64,000 nucleotides of DNA from Mesoterricola sediminis (GCF_030295425.1 NZ_AP027081.1:4360001-4424000), one strand, 5' to 3'; shown: positions 54,044-63,492, counted from the first letter of the stretch. A program made the numbers and translations. The notes: generated by a model not told the origin, from the sequence alone.

Positions 54044-55930
54044 ATGGGCAGTCCCTACGATCCCTACCTGACCCAGGCGGAGGCGCTCTTCCAGGCCGGT
54101 GACGTCGTGAAGGCCGGCCAGATCTGGCAGGCCATCCTGAAGAAGGACCCCACCTGCCAGGCCGCCCGCTCCGGCCTCTACCGGGTCAAGGCCCACTTCG
54201 ACGCCCGGGCGACCCAGGACGGCCTGGAGGCGCCCCCTTTGCCGGGCGCCCCTGTGCCGGGCGCCCCTAGGCCGGGCGCCCCTGAGCCGGGTGCCCCCGA
54301 CCGCCAGACCCACACCCCCCCGCCCACGGAGGTGAACAGCCTCCTGGAGGCGGGCTGCGCCCTGTACGACGCCGGCAAGCCCGAGCGCGCCATCGCCACC
54401 TGGGAGCTCGCCCTCAAGCAGGATCCGGAAAACGCCCTGGCCCGCGGCTACATCGACGGCGCGCGCCGGGAGCTGGAGCTCCGGGCCGCCCCCCCCGAGG
54501 CCCCCGCCGAGGCGCCGGACGCGGACCGCCTGGTCCGGGACGGCTGCACCCTCTACGACATGGGCCAGACCGAGGACGCCCTCGCCAAGTGGGAGCGGGC
54601 CCTGGAGGCCGATCCCGGCAACGCCCTCGTCCGCACCTACATCAACGGGGCCCGCCGGGACCTGGGCCTCCCCCCCCTGGCCGGGGCCGCCGAGGGTCCT
54701 TCGGCCTCCCCGGCGCCGGAGGCCGGCTCCCGGACCGGCGCGGACGAGGCCGAGCGCCTCGTGCGGGAGGGCATCCAGATCTACGAGCTCGGCATGGCGG
54801 ACGAAGCCATCGAGAAGTGGCGGCGGGCCCTGGACGCGGATCCTGGACAGCCGGACGCCCAGGCCTACCTGGACATGGCCATGCGCGAGCGGGGCACGGG
54901 CCCCACGCCCACCCTGCCCGCGGTCCCCGCCCCCCCCGAACCCGCCCACCCGGTGGCGGAACCCGGCGAGGACCGCATCCTCGCGGCCGAGCGCCTCCTC
55001 CGGACCCGGCGGATCGAAGAGGCCGCGTATTCCTTCCAGCAGCTGCTCGAGGCCGGCTCCCGGGATCCCCGGGTGATCCTCGGCTACCAGCAGTGCCGGA
55101 CCCTCCTGGGCGCCCAGGCGGCGCCCGAGGCCCCCCCGGCCCACCCCGTGGCCAGCCCGGAGCCGGCGCCCGTGGAGGCCGCCCCCGTGCCCGCCATGCC
55201 CCGGACCGTGACCACCCGCGCCACCACCCGCGGCGGCCCCCGCCCCCCCCGCGTGGCCCGGGACCTGCCCGTGCCGGAATGGCTCCTCACCCCCCGGAAC
55301 GTGACCATCGCCGGCCTGGCCGTCGTCGTCCTCCTGACCCTCTCCATCATCTTCCGCTCCTACCAGCGCGATGTGGCCCTCCGCGAGGCGGTGGCCGCGG
55401 CCCGGAACAGCGCGGCCGCCCCCGCGGCCCGCAAGACCCAGGCCCCCGTGCTGGGCGAGACCCCGGCCGCGATCCGGGCCGAGGCGGACAAGGCCGTCTC
55501 CGACGATCCGCTGACCGCCTACTACCGGGCCCAGGAATGCCTGCGGCTGGACCCCGGCGACGCCGCCGCCGCCCAGATCCTGGACCGGGCCAAGGCGGGC
55601 CTGGCCGCCCTGCCCCCGCTCCCCGAATCGCCCGACCTGGACAAGAGCCTGCGGGACGGGGACCTGGACACCGCGCGAAGCACCCTCCTCAACCGCCTGC
55701 GCCAGGCCCCCGACGACGCCGAGCTGAAGGGCCGGGCGAAGACCGTGTGGCTGGCCCTCGTCCAGGCCCGGGCCGGCGCCGAGCACTACGGCGACGCCCG
55801 GGACCTGCTCCTCCAGGGCCGGGCCATGTTCCCCCAGGACCGCACCTGGCTGGCCCGGCTCCGCCTCCTCGAGCAGATCCAGGCCCTCCCCAAGGGCCAG
55901 CGGGCCCCCTGGATCCCCCTTCTCGGCTGA
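54044..55930 (+). CDS. TPR-repeat protein with one transmembrane helix
   Basis: A 628-residue protein. An N-terminal TPR-like unit (YLTQAEALFQAGDVVKAGQIWQAIL) and three later repeats of about 70-90 residues each contain AGCALYDAGKPERAIATWELAL-type helices (near 100-150, 160-215 and 225-280). Proline-rich linkers separate them. A transmembrane helix at about 420-438 (VTIAGLAVVVLLTLSIIF) is followed by a second helical-repeat region. The protein is thus anchored with repeats on both sides. Together with the FHA gene it looks like a signalling or assembly scaffold; the partner is unknown. Confidence 0.75.
   Translation: MGSPYDPYLTQAEALFQAGDVVKAGQIWQAILKKDPTCQAARSGLYRVKAHFDARATQDGLEAPPLPGAPVPGAPRPGAPEPGAPDRQTHTPPPTEVNSLLEAGCALYDAGKPERAIATWELALKQDPENALARGYIDGARRELELRAAPPEAPAEAPDADRLVRDGCTLYDMGQTEDALAKWERALEADPGNALVRTYINGARRDLGLPPLAGAAEGPSASPAPEAGSRTGADEAERLVREGIQIYELGMADEAIEKWRRALDADPGQPDAQAYLDMAMRERGTGPTPTLPAVPAPPEPAHPVAEPGEDRILAAERLLRTRRIEEAAYSFQQLLEAGSRDPRVILGYQQCRTLLGAQAAPEAPPAHPVASPEPAPVEAAPVPAMPRTVTTRATTRGGPRPPRVARDLPVPEWLLTPRNVTIAGLAVVVLLTLSIIFRSYQRDVALREAVAAARNSAAAPAARKTQAPVLGETPAAIRAEADKAVSDDPLTAYYRAQECLRLDPGDAAAAQILDRAKAGLAALPPLPESPDLDKSLRDGDLDTARSTLLNRLRQAPDDAELKGRAKTVWLALVQARAGAEHYGDARDLLLQGRAMFPQDRTWLARLRLLEQIQALPKGQRAPWIPLLG
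54241..54300 (+). repeat. four 15-bp tandem repeats encoding PGAPx
   Basis: Four units of GCCGGGCGCCCCTxx (the last is diverged) in frame within the TPR gene, encoding PGAPV, PGAPR, PGAPE and PGAPD in a disordered linker. Prone to slippage-driven length change without breaking the frame. Confidence 0.85.
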
Positions 55931-55934
55931 CCGG

Positions 55935-56642
55935 ATGACCCGCCCCCCCTGCCCCAGCTGCCACGCCCGGGTGACGCCCCTGGCCCTGGAATGCCCGGTG
56001 TGCGGGTTGGCCCTGCCGCGCCGCCCCCTGCCCCGGCCCCTCCTGTTCCAGGCGAGCGCCCTCCGCGCGCCGGCCCCCGCCCCCAAGGGCGAGCGGCAGA
56101 GCCTGTCCGTCCCTGCCCTGGGCCGGGTCGAGCCCCTGCCCCTCGTCGAGCCCCCGCCCGGCGATCCCCTGGCCCTTCCGCCCATCCCCGCGGTCGAACT
56201 CCGGACCCCCGCGGCCCCGGAGTCCGATCTCCTGGACGCCTTTTGGCCCGTGGTCCGCATGGAGGCCGGCGAGCTGGCCTGCCTCCTGGCCCTCAACCTC
56301 ATCGCCGCGATGGCGGCCTGCCTGGCTTCCGGCGTCTTCCCCGCCCGCCTTTACGGGGAGATGTGGGCCTACCTGGTCCCCCTGCACCTGACCCTCTCCT
56401 GGGCCTACCTCATGGTGCCCCTGGTCCTCGTGGGCCAGTCGCCGATGATGGCCCTCCTCCGCCTGGCCGTGGACGCGGACCAGCCGGAGCGCCGCATGGC
56501 CTTCAGCCTGCTGCACCTCGTCTCCAGCGCCGCTTTCCCCGTCTCCTTCCTCTGCATGGTGCTCACGCCGGATCACCGGACCCTGGCCGAGCTGCTCAGC
56601 GGCCAGGAGATCCTCCAGGTGCCCTCGGCCCGCCTGCGCTGA
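55935..56642 (+). CDS. zinc-ribbon RDD family membrane protein
   Basis: A 235-residue protein. An N-terminal zinc ribbon (CPSCHARV ... CPVCGLAL, cysteines at 6, 9, 20 and 23) is followed by a long proline-rich linker and a membrane domain from about residue 110 with three or four helices. The end, LTPDHRTLAELLSGQEILQV, is like the RDD family closing segment. Function unknown. It starts four bases after the TPR gene, so it closes the FHA-TPR operon, and its stop nearly touches the kimA stop on the other strand. Confidence 0.7.
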   Translation: MTRPPCPSCHARVTPLALECPVCGLALPRRPLPRPLLFQASALRAPAPAPKGERQSLSVPALGRVEPLPLVEPPPGDPLALPPIPAVELRTPAAPESDLLDAFWPVVRMEAGELACLLALNLIAAMAACLASGVFPARLYGEMWAYLVPLHLTLSWAYLMVPLVLVGQSPMMALLRLAVDADQPERRMAFSLLHLVSSAAFPVSFLCMVLTPDHRTLAELLSGQEILQVPSARLR

Positions 56643-56643
56643 T

Positions 56644-58587
56644 TCAGTCCGGCAGGTGCATGCGCACCGAGGTGACGATCACCCCCGGCTTGAGCATGAG
56701 GGAGGCCTTGATGCGGAAGGCCATCTGGTTGTGGAGCACCCGCTGCCACCACTTGGGCGTCACGTACTCGGGCAGGATCATGGTGAGGCACACCTCGGGC
56801 TCCGCCAGGCGGAAGCGGGTGACCTCCTCCAGGATCGGCTCGACGACCTTGCGGTAGGGGCTGGGCACGCTGCGCAGGGGCACGCCCATGCCGTAGTAGG
56901 CCCAGTCGGCGCGCAGCTTCTGGATGGCGGGGCTCTCGTGGAACCCGTCCGAGCCGAGGTCCACCGTCAGGGCCTCCACGCGGTTGCCGGAGATCAGGCG
57001 CGCGTAGGAGAGGGCCTGGACCACCCCGGCGTGGAGCCCGGACACGAGCACGATGGCGTGGTGCTTGCTGGGCAGGAAGGCGTCGGTGCGGCTCGCCGCC
57101 AGCGTCGACTTCACCTTGATGTAGTGCCGGTGGATGTTGAAGAAGGTCGTCACCAGGATGGGGACGAGCACGATGACGATCCAGGCGCCGCCGACGAACT
57201 TCGTGATGGCGATGTCCAGCATGACGATGGCCGAGGCGCAGGCGCCGATCCCGTTCACCACGGCCTTCACCTTCCAGTGCGGCCCCTGCTTGCGGCGCCA
57301 GTGCACGACCATTCCGGTCTGGCTGATGGTGAAGCCCAGGAACACGCCCAGGGCGTAGAGGGGCAGCAGCACGTCCGTGTTGGCGTGGAAGAGCACAACC
57401 AGGAAGCCCGCGAAGACGGAGAGGATCAGGATGCCGTTGGAGAACACGAGCCGGTCGCCCATGCTCGCGAACTGGTTGGGCAGGAAGCCGTCCTTGGCCT
57501 GGAGGGCCGCGAGCCGCGGGAAGTCCGCGTAGGCCGTGTTGGCGGCGACGACCAGGATGGCGAAGGTGAAGCCCTGGATCACGTAGTAGTAGACCTTGCC
57601 GAGGCCGGTGACCACGCCGTTGTGCCCCAGCACGTGGCGGGTCAGGTTGGAGAGCAGCGTCTCCTGCACCACCCGCGGGTCGGTGCTGTGGTGGTAGACC
57701 ACGCCGTAGTGGTGGGCCAGCAGGGTGATGCCGAGGAACATCGTGCCCAGCAGGAGCACCATGGCGATCATGGTCTTGGCGGCGTTGGGGCCCGAGGGTT
57801 CCTTGAAGGCCGTGACGCCGTTGGAGATGGCCTCCACCCCGGTGAGCGCGGTGCAGCCCGCCGAGTAGGCCCGCATGAAGACCCAGATGAGGGCGAGGCC
57901 CGCGAGGTTGTGCGCGTTGCCGACGGCGGCCTCCACCTGGTGGGCCTGGACGCCCGCGGGCACCCCGGCGATCCACTTGGCGAACCCGATGAAGATCATC
58001 ACCAGGATGCTGACGAGGAAACCGTAGGTCGGGATGGAGAAGAGCGCGCCGCTCTCCTTGACGCCGCGGAGGTTCGCCATCGCGATGAACGCGATGGCCA
58101 GCAGCGTCAGCGCCACGTTGTGGTCCTGGAGGACCGGAGCGGCCGCGGTGATGGCGGCGATGCCGGAGGAGACGGACACGGCCACGGTCAGGATGTAGTC
58201 GACCAGGAGGGAGGCTCCGGCGGTCTGGGCCGCCGTCTCGCCCAGGTTCTCCTTGGCGACGATGTAGGCGCCGCCGCCGCTGGGATACTCCAGGATCGTC
58301 TGGCGGTAGCTGAAGGCGAGGATCAGGAGCAGGAGGGTGATGCCGATGGCGACGGGGACGGAGAGCCCGAACACGAAGGCCGCGGCGCCGCCCGCGGCCG
58401 CCGCCGCGGCCCCGCCGTGGCCGATGGCCGTGGACAGCGAGGCCATGATCTCCTGCGTGGCGTAAGCGACGGAGGAGAGGGCGTCCGAGGAGAAAACGGC
58501 CAGGGCGACGGGGTTGCTGATCTTGGTAGCGTGGGTTTCGTCGCTCGCCAGGCGGCGACCCAAAAGAAGACGTCGAAAATCAGCCAT
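56644..58587 (-). CDS. kimA: KimA-like APC family potassium transporter
   Basis: A 647-residue APC-superfamily permease with about 12 helices followed by a 150-residue cytoplasmic domain (HHAIVLVSGLHAGVVQALSYARLI). It matches the KimA (YdaO) pattern: LLLGRRLASDETHATKISNPVALAVFSSDALSSVAYATQEI, YPSGGGAYIVAKENLGE, and a C-terminal SVPSPYRKVVEPILEEV. KimA imports K+ with protons and is often controlled by c-di-AMP. ATG 58587 was chosen because the family starts near this ADFRRLLLG segment. An in-frame extension to 58671 adds unrelated sequence. I found no c-di-AMP riboswitch in the 148-base leader. Confidence 0.88.
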   Translation of the reverse strand: MADFRRLLLGRRLASDETHATKISNPVALAVFSSDALSSVAYATQEIMASLSTAIGHGGAAAAAAGGAAAFVFGLSVPVAIGITLLLLILAFSYRQTILEYPSGGGAYIVAKENLGETAAQTAGASLLVDYILTVAVSVSSGIAAITAAAPVLQDHNVALTLLAIAFIAMANLRGVKESGALFSIPTYGFLVSILVMIFIGFAKWIAGVPAGVQAHQVEAAVGNAHNLAGLALIWVFMRAYSAGCTALTGVEAISNGVTAFKEPSGPNAAKTMIAMVLLLGTMFLGITLLAHHYGVVYHHSTDPRVVQETLLSNLTRHVLGHNGVVTGLGKVYYYVIQGFTFAILVVAANTAYADFPRLAALQAKDGFLPNQFASMGDRLVFSNGILILSVFAGFLVVLFHANTDVLLPLYALGVFLGFTISQTGMVVHWRRKQGPHWKVKAVVNGIGACASAIVMLDIAITKFVGGAWIVIVLVPILVTTFFNIHRHYIKVKSTLAASRTDAFLPSKHHAIVLVSGLHAGVVQALSYARLISGNRVEALTVDLGSDGFHESPAIQKLRADWAYYGMGVPLRSVPSPYRKVVEPILEEVTRFRLAEPEVCLTMILPEYVTPKWWQRVLHNQMAFRIKASLMLKPGVIVTSVRMHLPD

Positions 58588-58735
58588 ATGGCCCCGTGGG
58601 AAATAGCCCGAGGTTGGATCATAACCTAGGAATGCACCATTGGAAGCCCCGCCCGTGGCGAAGTGATCCAAGTCCGGGGACCCTCGTTCCCGCTAGGAGC
58701 CCCCGGAAAGGCGGGCGCCGGTTTTCATGGGCAAA

Positions 58736-59626
58736 TCATTGCCCATCCACCCGCAGCGCTTCCACCACATGGACCTGCCCCGGCCCCACCGGCCAGAGCC
58801 AGCGGACCGGTTCGGCCACGCGCCGACCCGGGAAAGCCCGCGCCACGTCCACGCCGCACAGGGGGTCGTCGGCCTCCAGGGCTTCCGTGGCGCGAAGCTG
58901 GGCGGTCCAGGGTTCGGCCGGAGGCCCCAGCTCCACCCGGGCGGACCCGAAGAGGACGCCCCGGTCGTGGAGCAGCCACAGGGGCGCCCCGCTCTCGGCC
59001 AGCCGCGCCAGGAAGGCCGTCACGGCGCGGGCCGTCCAGGCCCGGAGGGCCGGATCCAGGGGATCGTCCTCCTCCCCCCAGTCGGGCAGGTGGCCGCCGA
59101 AGGCCGAGGTGACGGCCCGTTCGGCCATCACGCCGAACTGGCCCATGACATTGGCGGCCAGGATCGCCGCGGGCCGATGCGCCCGGATCCAGGCGCCCAG
59201 GGGCGCCGCCTCCGGCCGCAGGGAGGCCATGAGGCCCGCCAGGCGGCGTGCCGAACTTCGCGTGCCGCGCACCCGCCCCGACCAGGGCTGGCGCGCGGAA
59301 CGGCGCGCCGCCGCCGCCAGGTCGGCCATGCCCCCCGTCAGGTCGGCCTGGACCCAGGGGACCCAGCGGCCGTGGCGCAGCAGGGTGCGGATCCGGCTGG
59401 TGGGGTCCGCGTCCCAGCCCGTGGTGCCCCGCGGGGCCAGGGACCAGGGCACCTCGAGGCCGGAGCCGGCCCCCAGCACCAGGGCGGGGCCGGTGGCCCC
59501 CCGCAGGCCCTCGCCCAGGAAGGCCCGGGCGCGGGCGAGGTGATCGGCCCAGGCGCCCCGGTCCCGGCGCAGGAAGGCGAACTGCTCCCGGGCGAGCAGC
59601 GCGGGCAGACCCGGGCCCGCGCCCAT
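58736..59626 (-). CDS. putative SAM-dependent methyltransferase-like protein
   Basis: A 296-residue protein with a motif I-like ALVLGAGSGLEVPWSLAPRG (about residues 48-67) and an acidic residue after the next strand (GWDADP), consistent with a Rossmann SAM-binding fold. The rest (AHRPAAILAANVMGQFGVMAERAVTSAFGG, LWLLHDRGVLFG) has no recognised family. The start codon overlaps the stop of the patatin gene by one base, so it is the last gene of the rpiB-rph-patatin group. The substrate is unknown. Confidence 0.6.
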   Translation of the reverse strand: MGAGPGLPALLAREQFAFLRRDRGAWADHLARARAFLGEGLRGATGPALVLGAGSGLEVPWSLAPRGTTGWDADPTSRIRTLLRHGRWVPWVQADLTGGMADLAAAARRSARQPWSGRVRGTRSSARRLAGLMASLRPEAAPLGAWIRAHRPAAILAANVMGQFGVMAERAVTSAFGGHLPDWGEEDDPLDPALRAWTARAVTAFLARLAESGAPLWLLHDRGVLFGSARVELGPPAEPWTAQLRATEALEADDPLCGVDVARAFPGRRVAEPVRWLWPVGPGQVHVVEALRVDGQ

Positions 59627-62331
59627 CAGCGCCGCCAGATGTCGAAGGGCTGGGTCCCGATCAGCGCGTTGAAGCTGCCGCTCGAGGGACCCCAACCGCC
59701 GGGGCCCCCCTGGCGGAGGAACCCGTAGGCCAGTTCGACGTAGAACCGGGAGAAGACGGTCCGGACCACGAGGCCGGTGCCCAGCATGCGCCGGTCCGAG
59801 AAGAGCCCCCCGGCCGTGGCGGCGGTGACGGCGTAGTCCACCCGCGGCACCACCTGGAGGGAGAGGGCGAAGGGGCCCCGCATCCGCACGGGCACCCCGA
59901 ACCGCGCGACCGCGAACTGGGGGGCCTGGAGGGCCAGGGCCTGGGAGCCCACCAGGAACGCCGGGCCGCCCAGGTTCCAGAACCGGTCCAGGGGCAGGTT
60001 CCGGCCGTATCCGTACTCCACGTCCAGGTCCAGGCCCAGGTTCGTGGTGGCCCGCAGGGAGCCGAACGTGGTCAGGCCGCGCAGGCGCAGGTAGGCGAAG
60101 CGGAAGGCCCCCTGGGGATCCAGGTCGGGCAGGGCGTCCCCGATGGCGTAGCGGCTGCGCACCAGCAGGCCCTCCCGGGGGAAGGTGTGGCGGTCGAAGT
60201 TGTCCCACTCGAAGCTCAGCTCCGCGGTCCGCTCGTGGCGGACGCGGCGGGGATCCACGCCCAGGGAGAAGGCCGCCTGGCGCCACGTCCCGGCCAGCTC
60301 GAGCTTGCCCTTGCCGAAACCGCCGACCCGCACATAACCCCCCACCCCCACGTCCTGGGTGGTGATCACCGTCCGGCTTGCGTCCGCGCGGACCTCGGGC
60401 GAAGGGTAGACGAGGGCGTTCTCCACGTACTGGCGGAAGGCCGAGGCCCAGAACTCCATGGCGAAGCCCGGGAAGCGGAAGAACACGGGCCCCTGGATGG
60501 CGAGGAGGGCCTGCTGCTGGAGGCGGTTGCTGGCGGCGCTCAGCTCCCCCTCCAGGCCGAAGCCCCCGAGGTTCTCGGTGCGGTACTTCACGCCCAGGGC
60601 CGAGCCCAGGTTCGTCTCGTAGCCGACGCTGAGATCCACCGCCATCGCCTGCTGGTGGACGGGGGTGAGCTCCAGGTCGGCGTCCGGCGTCCCTTCGGCG
60701 GCCACGATCCGGGCCCGGAGTTCCGCGAGGTGGAGCCGGCGCTGGGCCAGGTCCAGGAGCTGGCGCAGGTCGCCGGTGTGGACCACGTGCCCGCGGGCCC
60801 GCGCCATGAGGGTCTCCAGGTAGACGCTCTCGTATTCGCCCCGGGCCCCCTTCACGATGACGGTGCGGATCGTCGGCTCCTGGAGGCGGATGACCAGCTC
60901 CCCCGTCGCCTCCTGGAACCCCGAGCCCCGCACGTCCACCAGGGGCGTCCCCTCCACGGCGAGGTCGTGCACGAAGGCGCTGAGGTAGACGCCGAAGGCC
61001 GCGGGATTGAACGGCTCCCCCGCGGGGAAGCGGGAGCGGACGTCGCGCTCGATCCGGCGCACCAGACGCGGCCGGCCCTCCACGCGGATCGCCGCCACCC
61101 GGCCGAAGGGCACCACCTCCAGGTGGACCGCCCCGCCCGCCACCCGGGCCCGGGCCTGCTTCGCCCAGCCGTGGAGGAGGAGCTGCTGGAGGGCCACGAG
61201 GACGTCCCGGCGCTTCACAGGCGCGCCCTGGGGCAGCACCCGCCCCAGCATGGCCTGGGCCTCCGGGTCCAGGGGGCGGACGCAGTCCACCGCGACGCGG
61301 TCGGCGGGGAGGGTCTCGTCGGGAACGTTCGCGAGCAGGAGCTCGCGCAGGGCCGGGAGGTTCGCGTCGAAGGCGTCCCGGCCGGCCTTGACCAGGGACC
61401 CCAGGCTCCGGCCGTAGTCGAGGAAGTCCGCCGTCTCGATCTCGGGCCGGATGACGATGCTCGCCGCGGCGCGGCTCTCCCACTGGCGGCGCTCCACCAC
61501 CAGGTCGAGGCTGCGCGCCGCGAGGGAGAAGAAGTTCGAGACCGGCGCCTTCTGGAAGGGGGTGCTCACGTCCACCGCCACCGTGACCTCGGCGTCGAAG
61601 GCCCGCTTGGCGGCGAGGACCGGGAGGTTCTCCACCAGGGCCCCGTCCACGTAGGGCTGGCCGTCGATGACGACGGGACGGAAGGCCCCGGGCACGGCCA
61701 TGGAGGCCCGGAGGACCTCCACCAGGTCGCCCCGGTCGAACACCTTCCCGTGCCCGGTGTCCAGGTTCGTGGCCACGACCCGCAGGGGGTACTTGAGGCC
61801 ATCGAAGGTCGCCGAGCTGAAGTAGGCCCCCCGCGTCATCAGGCCCTCGAGGGCCCTCCGGATCTCGACGCCCTCCCGGAGGGAGAGGGCGAAGGAAGGT
61901 CCGCCGGCCTCGAACCGGAGGCTGAGCAGCGTGCCGTTCTCCGCCTCGTCCTCCGTGAGGGTCCGCCCCAGGCTCCGCCCGAGGGGATCCAGGAAGGAGC
62001 GGTTGAAGTCGACCCGGGCGAAGAGGTCCTCGATCTCCTTGCCGGAGAAGCCGCCCGCCATGAGGGCGCCCATCAGGGAGCCGGCGCTGGTCCCCGCGAC
62101 CCCGTCGATGGAGAGGCCCACCTCCTCCATGCGCTGGAGGACGCCGATGTGGGCCACGCCGCGGGCCCCGCCCCCGGAGAGGGCGAGGACCACCTTCGGC
62201 CTGCCGGGAACCTCCACCCGCGGCGAGAAGGTGAACACCATGTCCGGCGGGATCACCGTCACGTCGATGCAGGGCGCGGGCTCCTGCGCGGCGAGGGCGG
62301 CCGCCGCGAGCAGGGCCGCGAGGAACCTCAT
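59626..62331 (-). CDS. patatin-like phospholipase with POTRA and beta-barrel (PlpD-like, type Vd)
   Basis: A 901-residue exported protein. The signal peptide (MRFLAALLAAAALAAQ) leads to a patatin domain at about 45-340 with the oxyanion GGGARG, the nucleophile Ser82 in GTSAGS and Asp229 in VDGALVENLP. A POTRA-like region follows (about 420-500, VVPFGRVAAIRVEGRP). A BamA/Omp85-type 16-strand barrel fills the rest (HTFPREGLLVRSRYAIGD, FWNLGGPAFLVGSQ). This is the type Vd autotransporter layout of PlpD, which puts a phospholipase A at the surface. ATG 62331 overlaps the rph stop (ATGA). Confidence 0.92.
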   Translation of the reverse strand: MRFLAALLAAAALAAQEPAPCIDVTVIPPDMVFTFSPRVEVPGRPKVVLALSGGGARGVAHIGVLQRMEEVGLSIDGVAGTSAGSLMGALMAGGFSGKEIEDLFARVDFNRSFLDPLGRSLGRTLTEDEAENGTLLSLRFEAGGPSFALSLREGVEIRRALEGLMTRGAYFSSATFDGLKYPLRVVATNLDTGHGKVFDRGDLVEVLRASMAVPGAFRPVVIDGQPYVDGALVENLPVLAAKRAFDAEVTVAVDVSTPFQKAPVSNFFSLAARSLDLVVERRQWESRAAASIVIRPEIETADFLDYGRSLGSLVKAGRDAFDANLPALRELLLANVPDETLPADRVAVDCVRPLDPEAQAMLGRVLPQGAPVKRRDVLVALQQLLLHGWAKQARARVAGGAVHLEVVPFGRVAAIRVEGRPRLVRRIERDVRSRFPAGEPFNPAAFGVYLSAFVHDLAVEGTPLVDVRGSGFQEATGELVIRLQEPTIRTVIVKGARGEYESVYLETLMARARGHVVHTGDLRQLLDLAQRRLHLAELRARIVAAEGTPDADLELTPVHQQAMAVDLSVGYETNLGSALGVKYRTENLGGFGLEGELSAASNRLQQQALLAIQGPVFFRFPGFAMEFWASAFRQYVENALVYPSPEVRADASRTVITTQDVGVGGYVRVGGFGKGKLELAGTWRQAAFSLGVDPRRVRHERTAELSFEWDNFDRHTFPREGLLVRSRYAIGDALPDLDPQGAFRFAYLRLRGLTTFGSLRATTNLGLDLDVEYGYGRNLPLDRFWNLGGPAFLVGSQALALQAPQFAVARFGVPVRMRGPFALSLQVVPRVDYAVTAATAGGLFSDRRMLGTGLVVRTVFSRFYVELAYGFLRQGGPGGWGPSSGSFNALIGTQPFDIWRR

Positions 62332-63059
62332 GCGCGGGCGATCGCCTCGAGCTGGGCGTCCATGAAGGAGGCGCATCCGGTCAACCCCAGGTCCAGGAGG
62401 TCCAGGGCCTCGGCCCGGGTGAAGCTGCGCCCCTCCCCCGTGGACTGGAACTCCACGATGTCGGGGACGTCCTCCACCCGGCCCGCGGGCCGGGACGCGA
62501 CCAGGTTGCAATCCACCGCGGCACGGTGGTCCTCCTCGTATTCCAGATCCAGGATGAGGCCCTGGCGAAGGCCGGGGCCTGCCTCCAGGATACCCACGCT
62601 CACGGCCGAGACCTGGTTCTTCAGCGCACTTTCCAGCCCGCGGGCCTTGAGGGCCAGGGCCAGGGCCACCCAGGCCCCGGTGATGGAGGCGCAGCGGGTG
62701 CCGCCGTCCGCGTTCAGGACGTCGCAGTCGAGGGTGAGCTGGCGCTCCCCGAGCCGGGCCAGGTCCACGGCCTGGCGCAGGCTCCGGCCGATGAGGCGCT
62801 GGATCTCCACGGTGCGCCCCTGCTGGCGGCCCTTGGCGGCCTCGCGCGCGTTGCGGGTGTGGGTGCTGCGGGGCAGCATCCCGTACTCGGACGTGATCCA
62901 GCCCGTGCCCCGGCCCTTCATCCAGTCGGGCACACGATCCTCCAGGCTCGCCGAGCAGAGCACGTGGGTGTTCCCGAGGCGGACGAGGCAGGAGCCCTCC
63001 GCATGGACCTGCACACCGGTCTCGAAGGCGATCCGCCTTGTTTCTCCCTGAAGTCTCAT
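62328..63059 (-). CDS. rph: ribonuclease PH
   Basis: A 243-residue phosphorolytic 3'-5' exoribonuclease that trims tRNA 3' ends. It has GTGWITSEYGMLPRSTHTRN, GRTVEIQRLIGRSLRQAVDL, LTLDCDVLNADGGTRCASITGA and DLEYEEDHRAAVDCN, all canonical, with the phosphate-binding arginine in the RSLRQ region. The length is normal. It starts four bases after the rpiB stop on the same strand and is coupled to the patatin gene. Confidence 0.96.
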   Translation of the reverse strand: MRLQGETRRIAFETGVQVHAEGSCLVRLGNTHVLCSASLEDRVPDWMKGRGTGWITSEYGMLPRSTHTRNAREAAKGRQQGRTVEIQRLIGRSLRQAVDLARLGERQLTLDCDVLNADGGTRCASITGAWVALALALKARGLESALKNQVSAVSVGILEAGPGLRQGLILDLEYEEDHRAAVDCNLVASRPAGRVEDVPDIVEFQSTGEGRSFTRAEALDLLDLGLTGCASFMDAQLEAIARA

Positions 63060-63063
63060 GGTC

Positions 63064-63492
63064 TCAGGCCTCCGGTTCGATCTTTTTCACCCGATTTTCG
63101 TGCCGCCCCCCTTCGAAGGGGGTTTCCAGGAAGATTTTGAGGTAGTATTCAGCTTGTAGCGGATCCGTCAGCCGCTGGCCGAAAGCGATGGCGTTAGCGT
63201 CATTGTGCATCCTGGCGAGGCTGGCGTGCTCTGGTGAAGTCACCAGGGCGCAACGGACGCCCCTGTGGCGATTGGCTGCGATGCTGATGCCGATGCCCGA
63301 TCCGCATACGAGAACGAGGCGCTCCCACTTGTCCATACCTTCCGCAGCCCGGTGCGCGAAATCCGGATAATCCACAGAGGCGTGGCCATCGGTGCCAAAG
63401 TCCACCGCTTCGTGACCCTGGGCCTGGGCCCAAGCCTTCAGGCGCTCCTTGAGGTCGTAACCTGCATGATCGCTACCAAAGCCGATTTTCAT
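63064..63492 (-). CDS. rpiB: ribose-5-phosphate isomerase B
   Basis: A 142-residue RpiB/LacAB-type isomerase interconverting ribulose-5-P and ribose-5-P. It has the phosphate-binding IGFGSDHAGYDLKE, the active-site VLVCGSGIGISIAANR with the catalytic cysteine, and ARMHNDANAIAFGQR. The length is typical. Its GC content and codon use are lower than in its neighbours. It heads the rpiB-rph-patatin-methyltransferase group and is divergent from the helicase gene with only 30 bases between. Confidence 0.95.
   Translation of the reverse strand: MKIGFGSDHAGYDLKERLKAWAQAQGHEAVDFGTDGHASVDYPDFAHRAAEGMDKWERLVLVCGSGIGISIAANRHRGVRCALVTSPEHASLARMHNDANAIAFGQRLTDPLQAEYYLKIFLETPFEGGRHENRVKKIEPEA

Noticed and set aside
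58588-58735. c-di-AMP (ydaO-type) riboswitch before kimA
   Set aside because: The 148-base leader has GC-rich stems, but I could not match the conserved ydaO core segments, so I do not claim it. A covariance-model search would decide.
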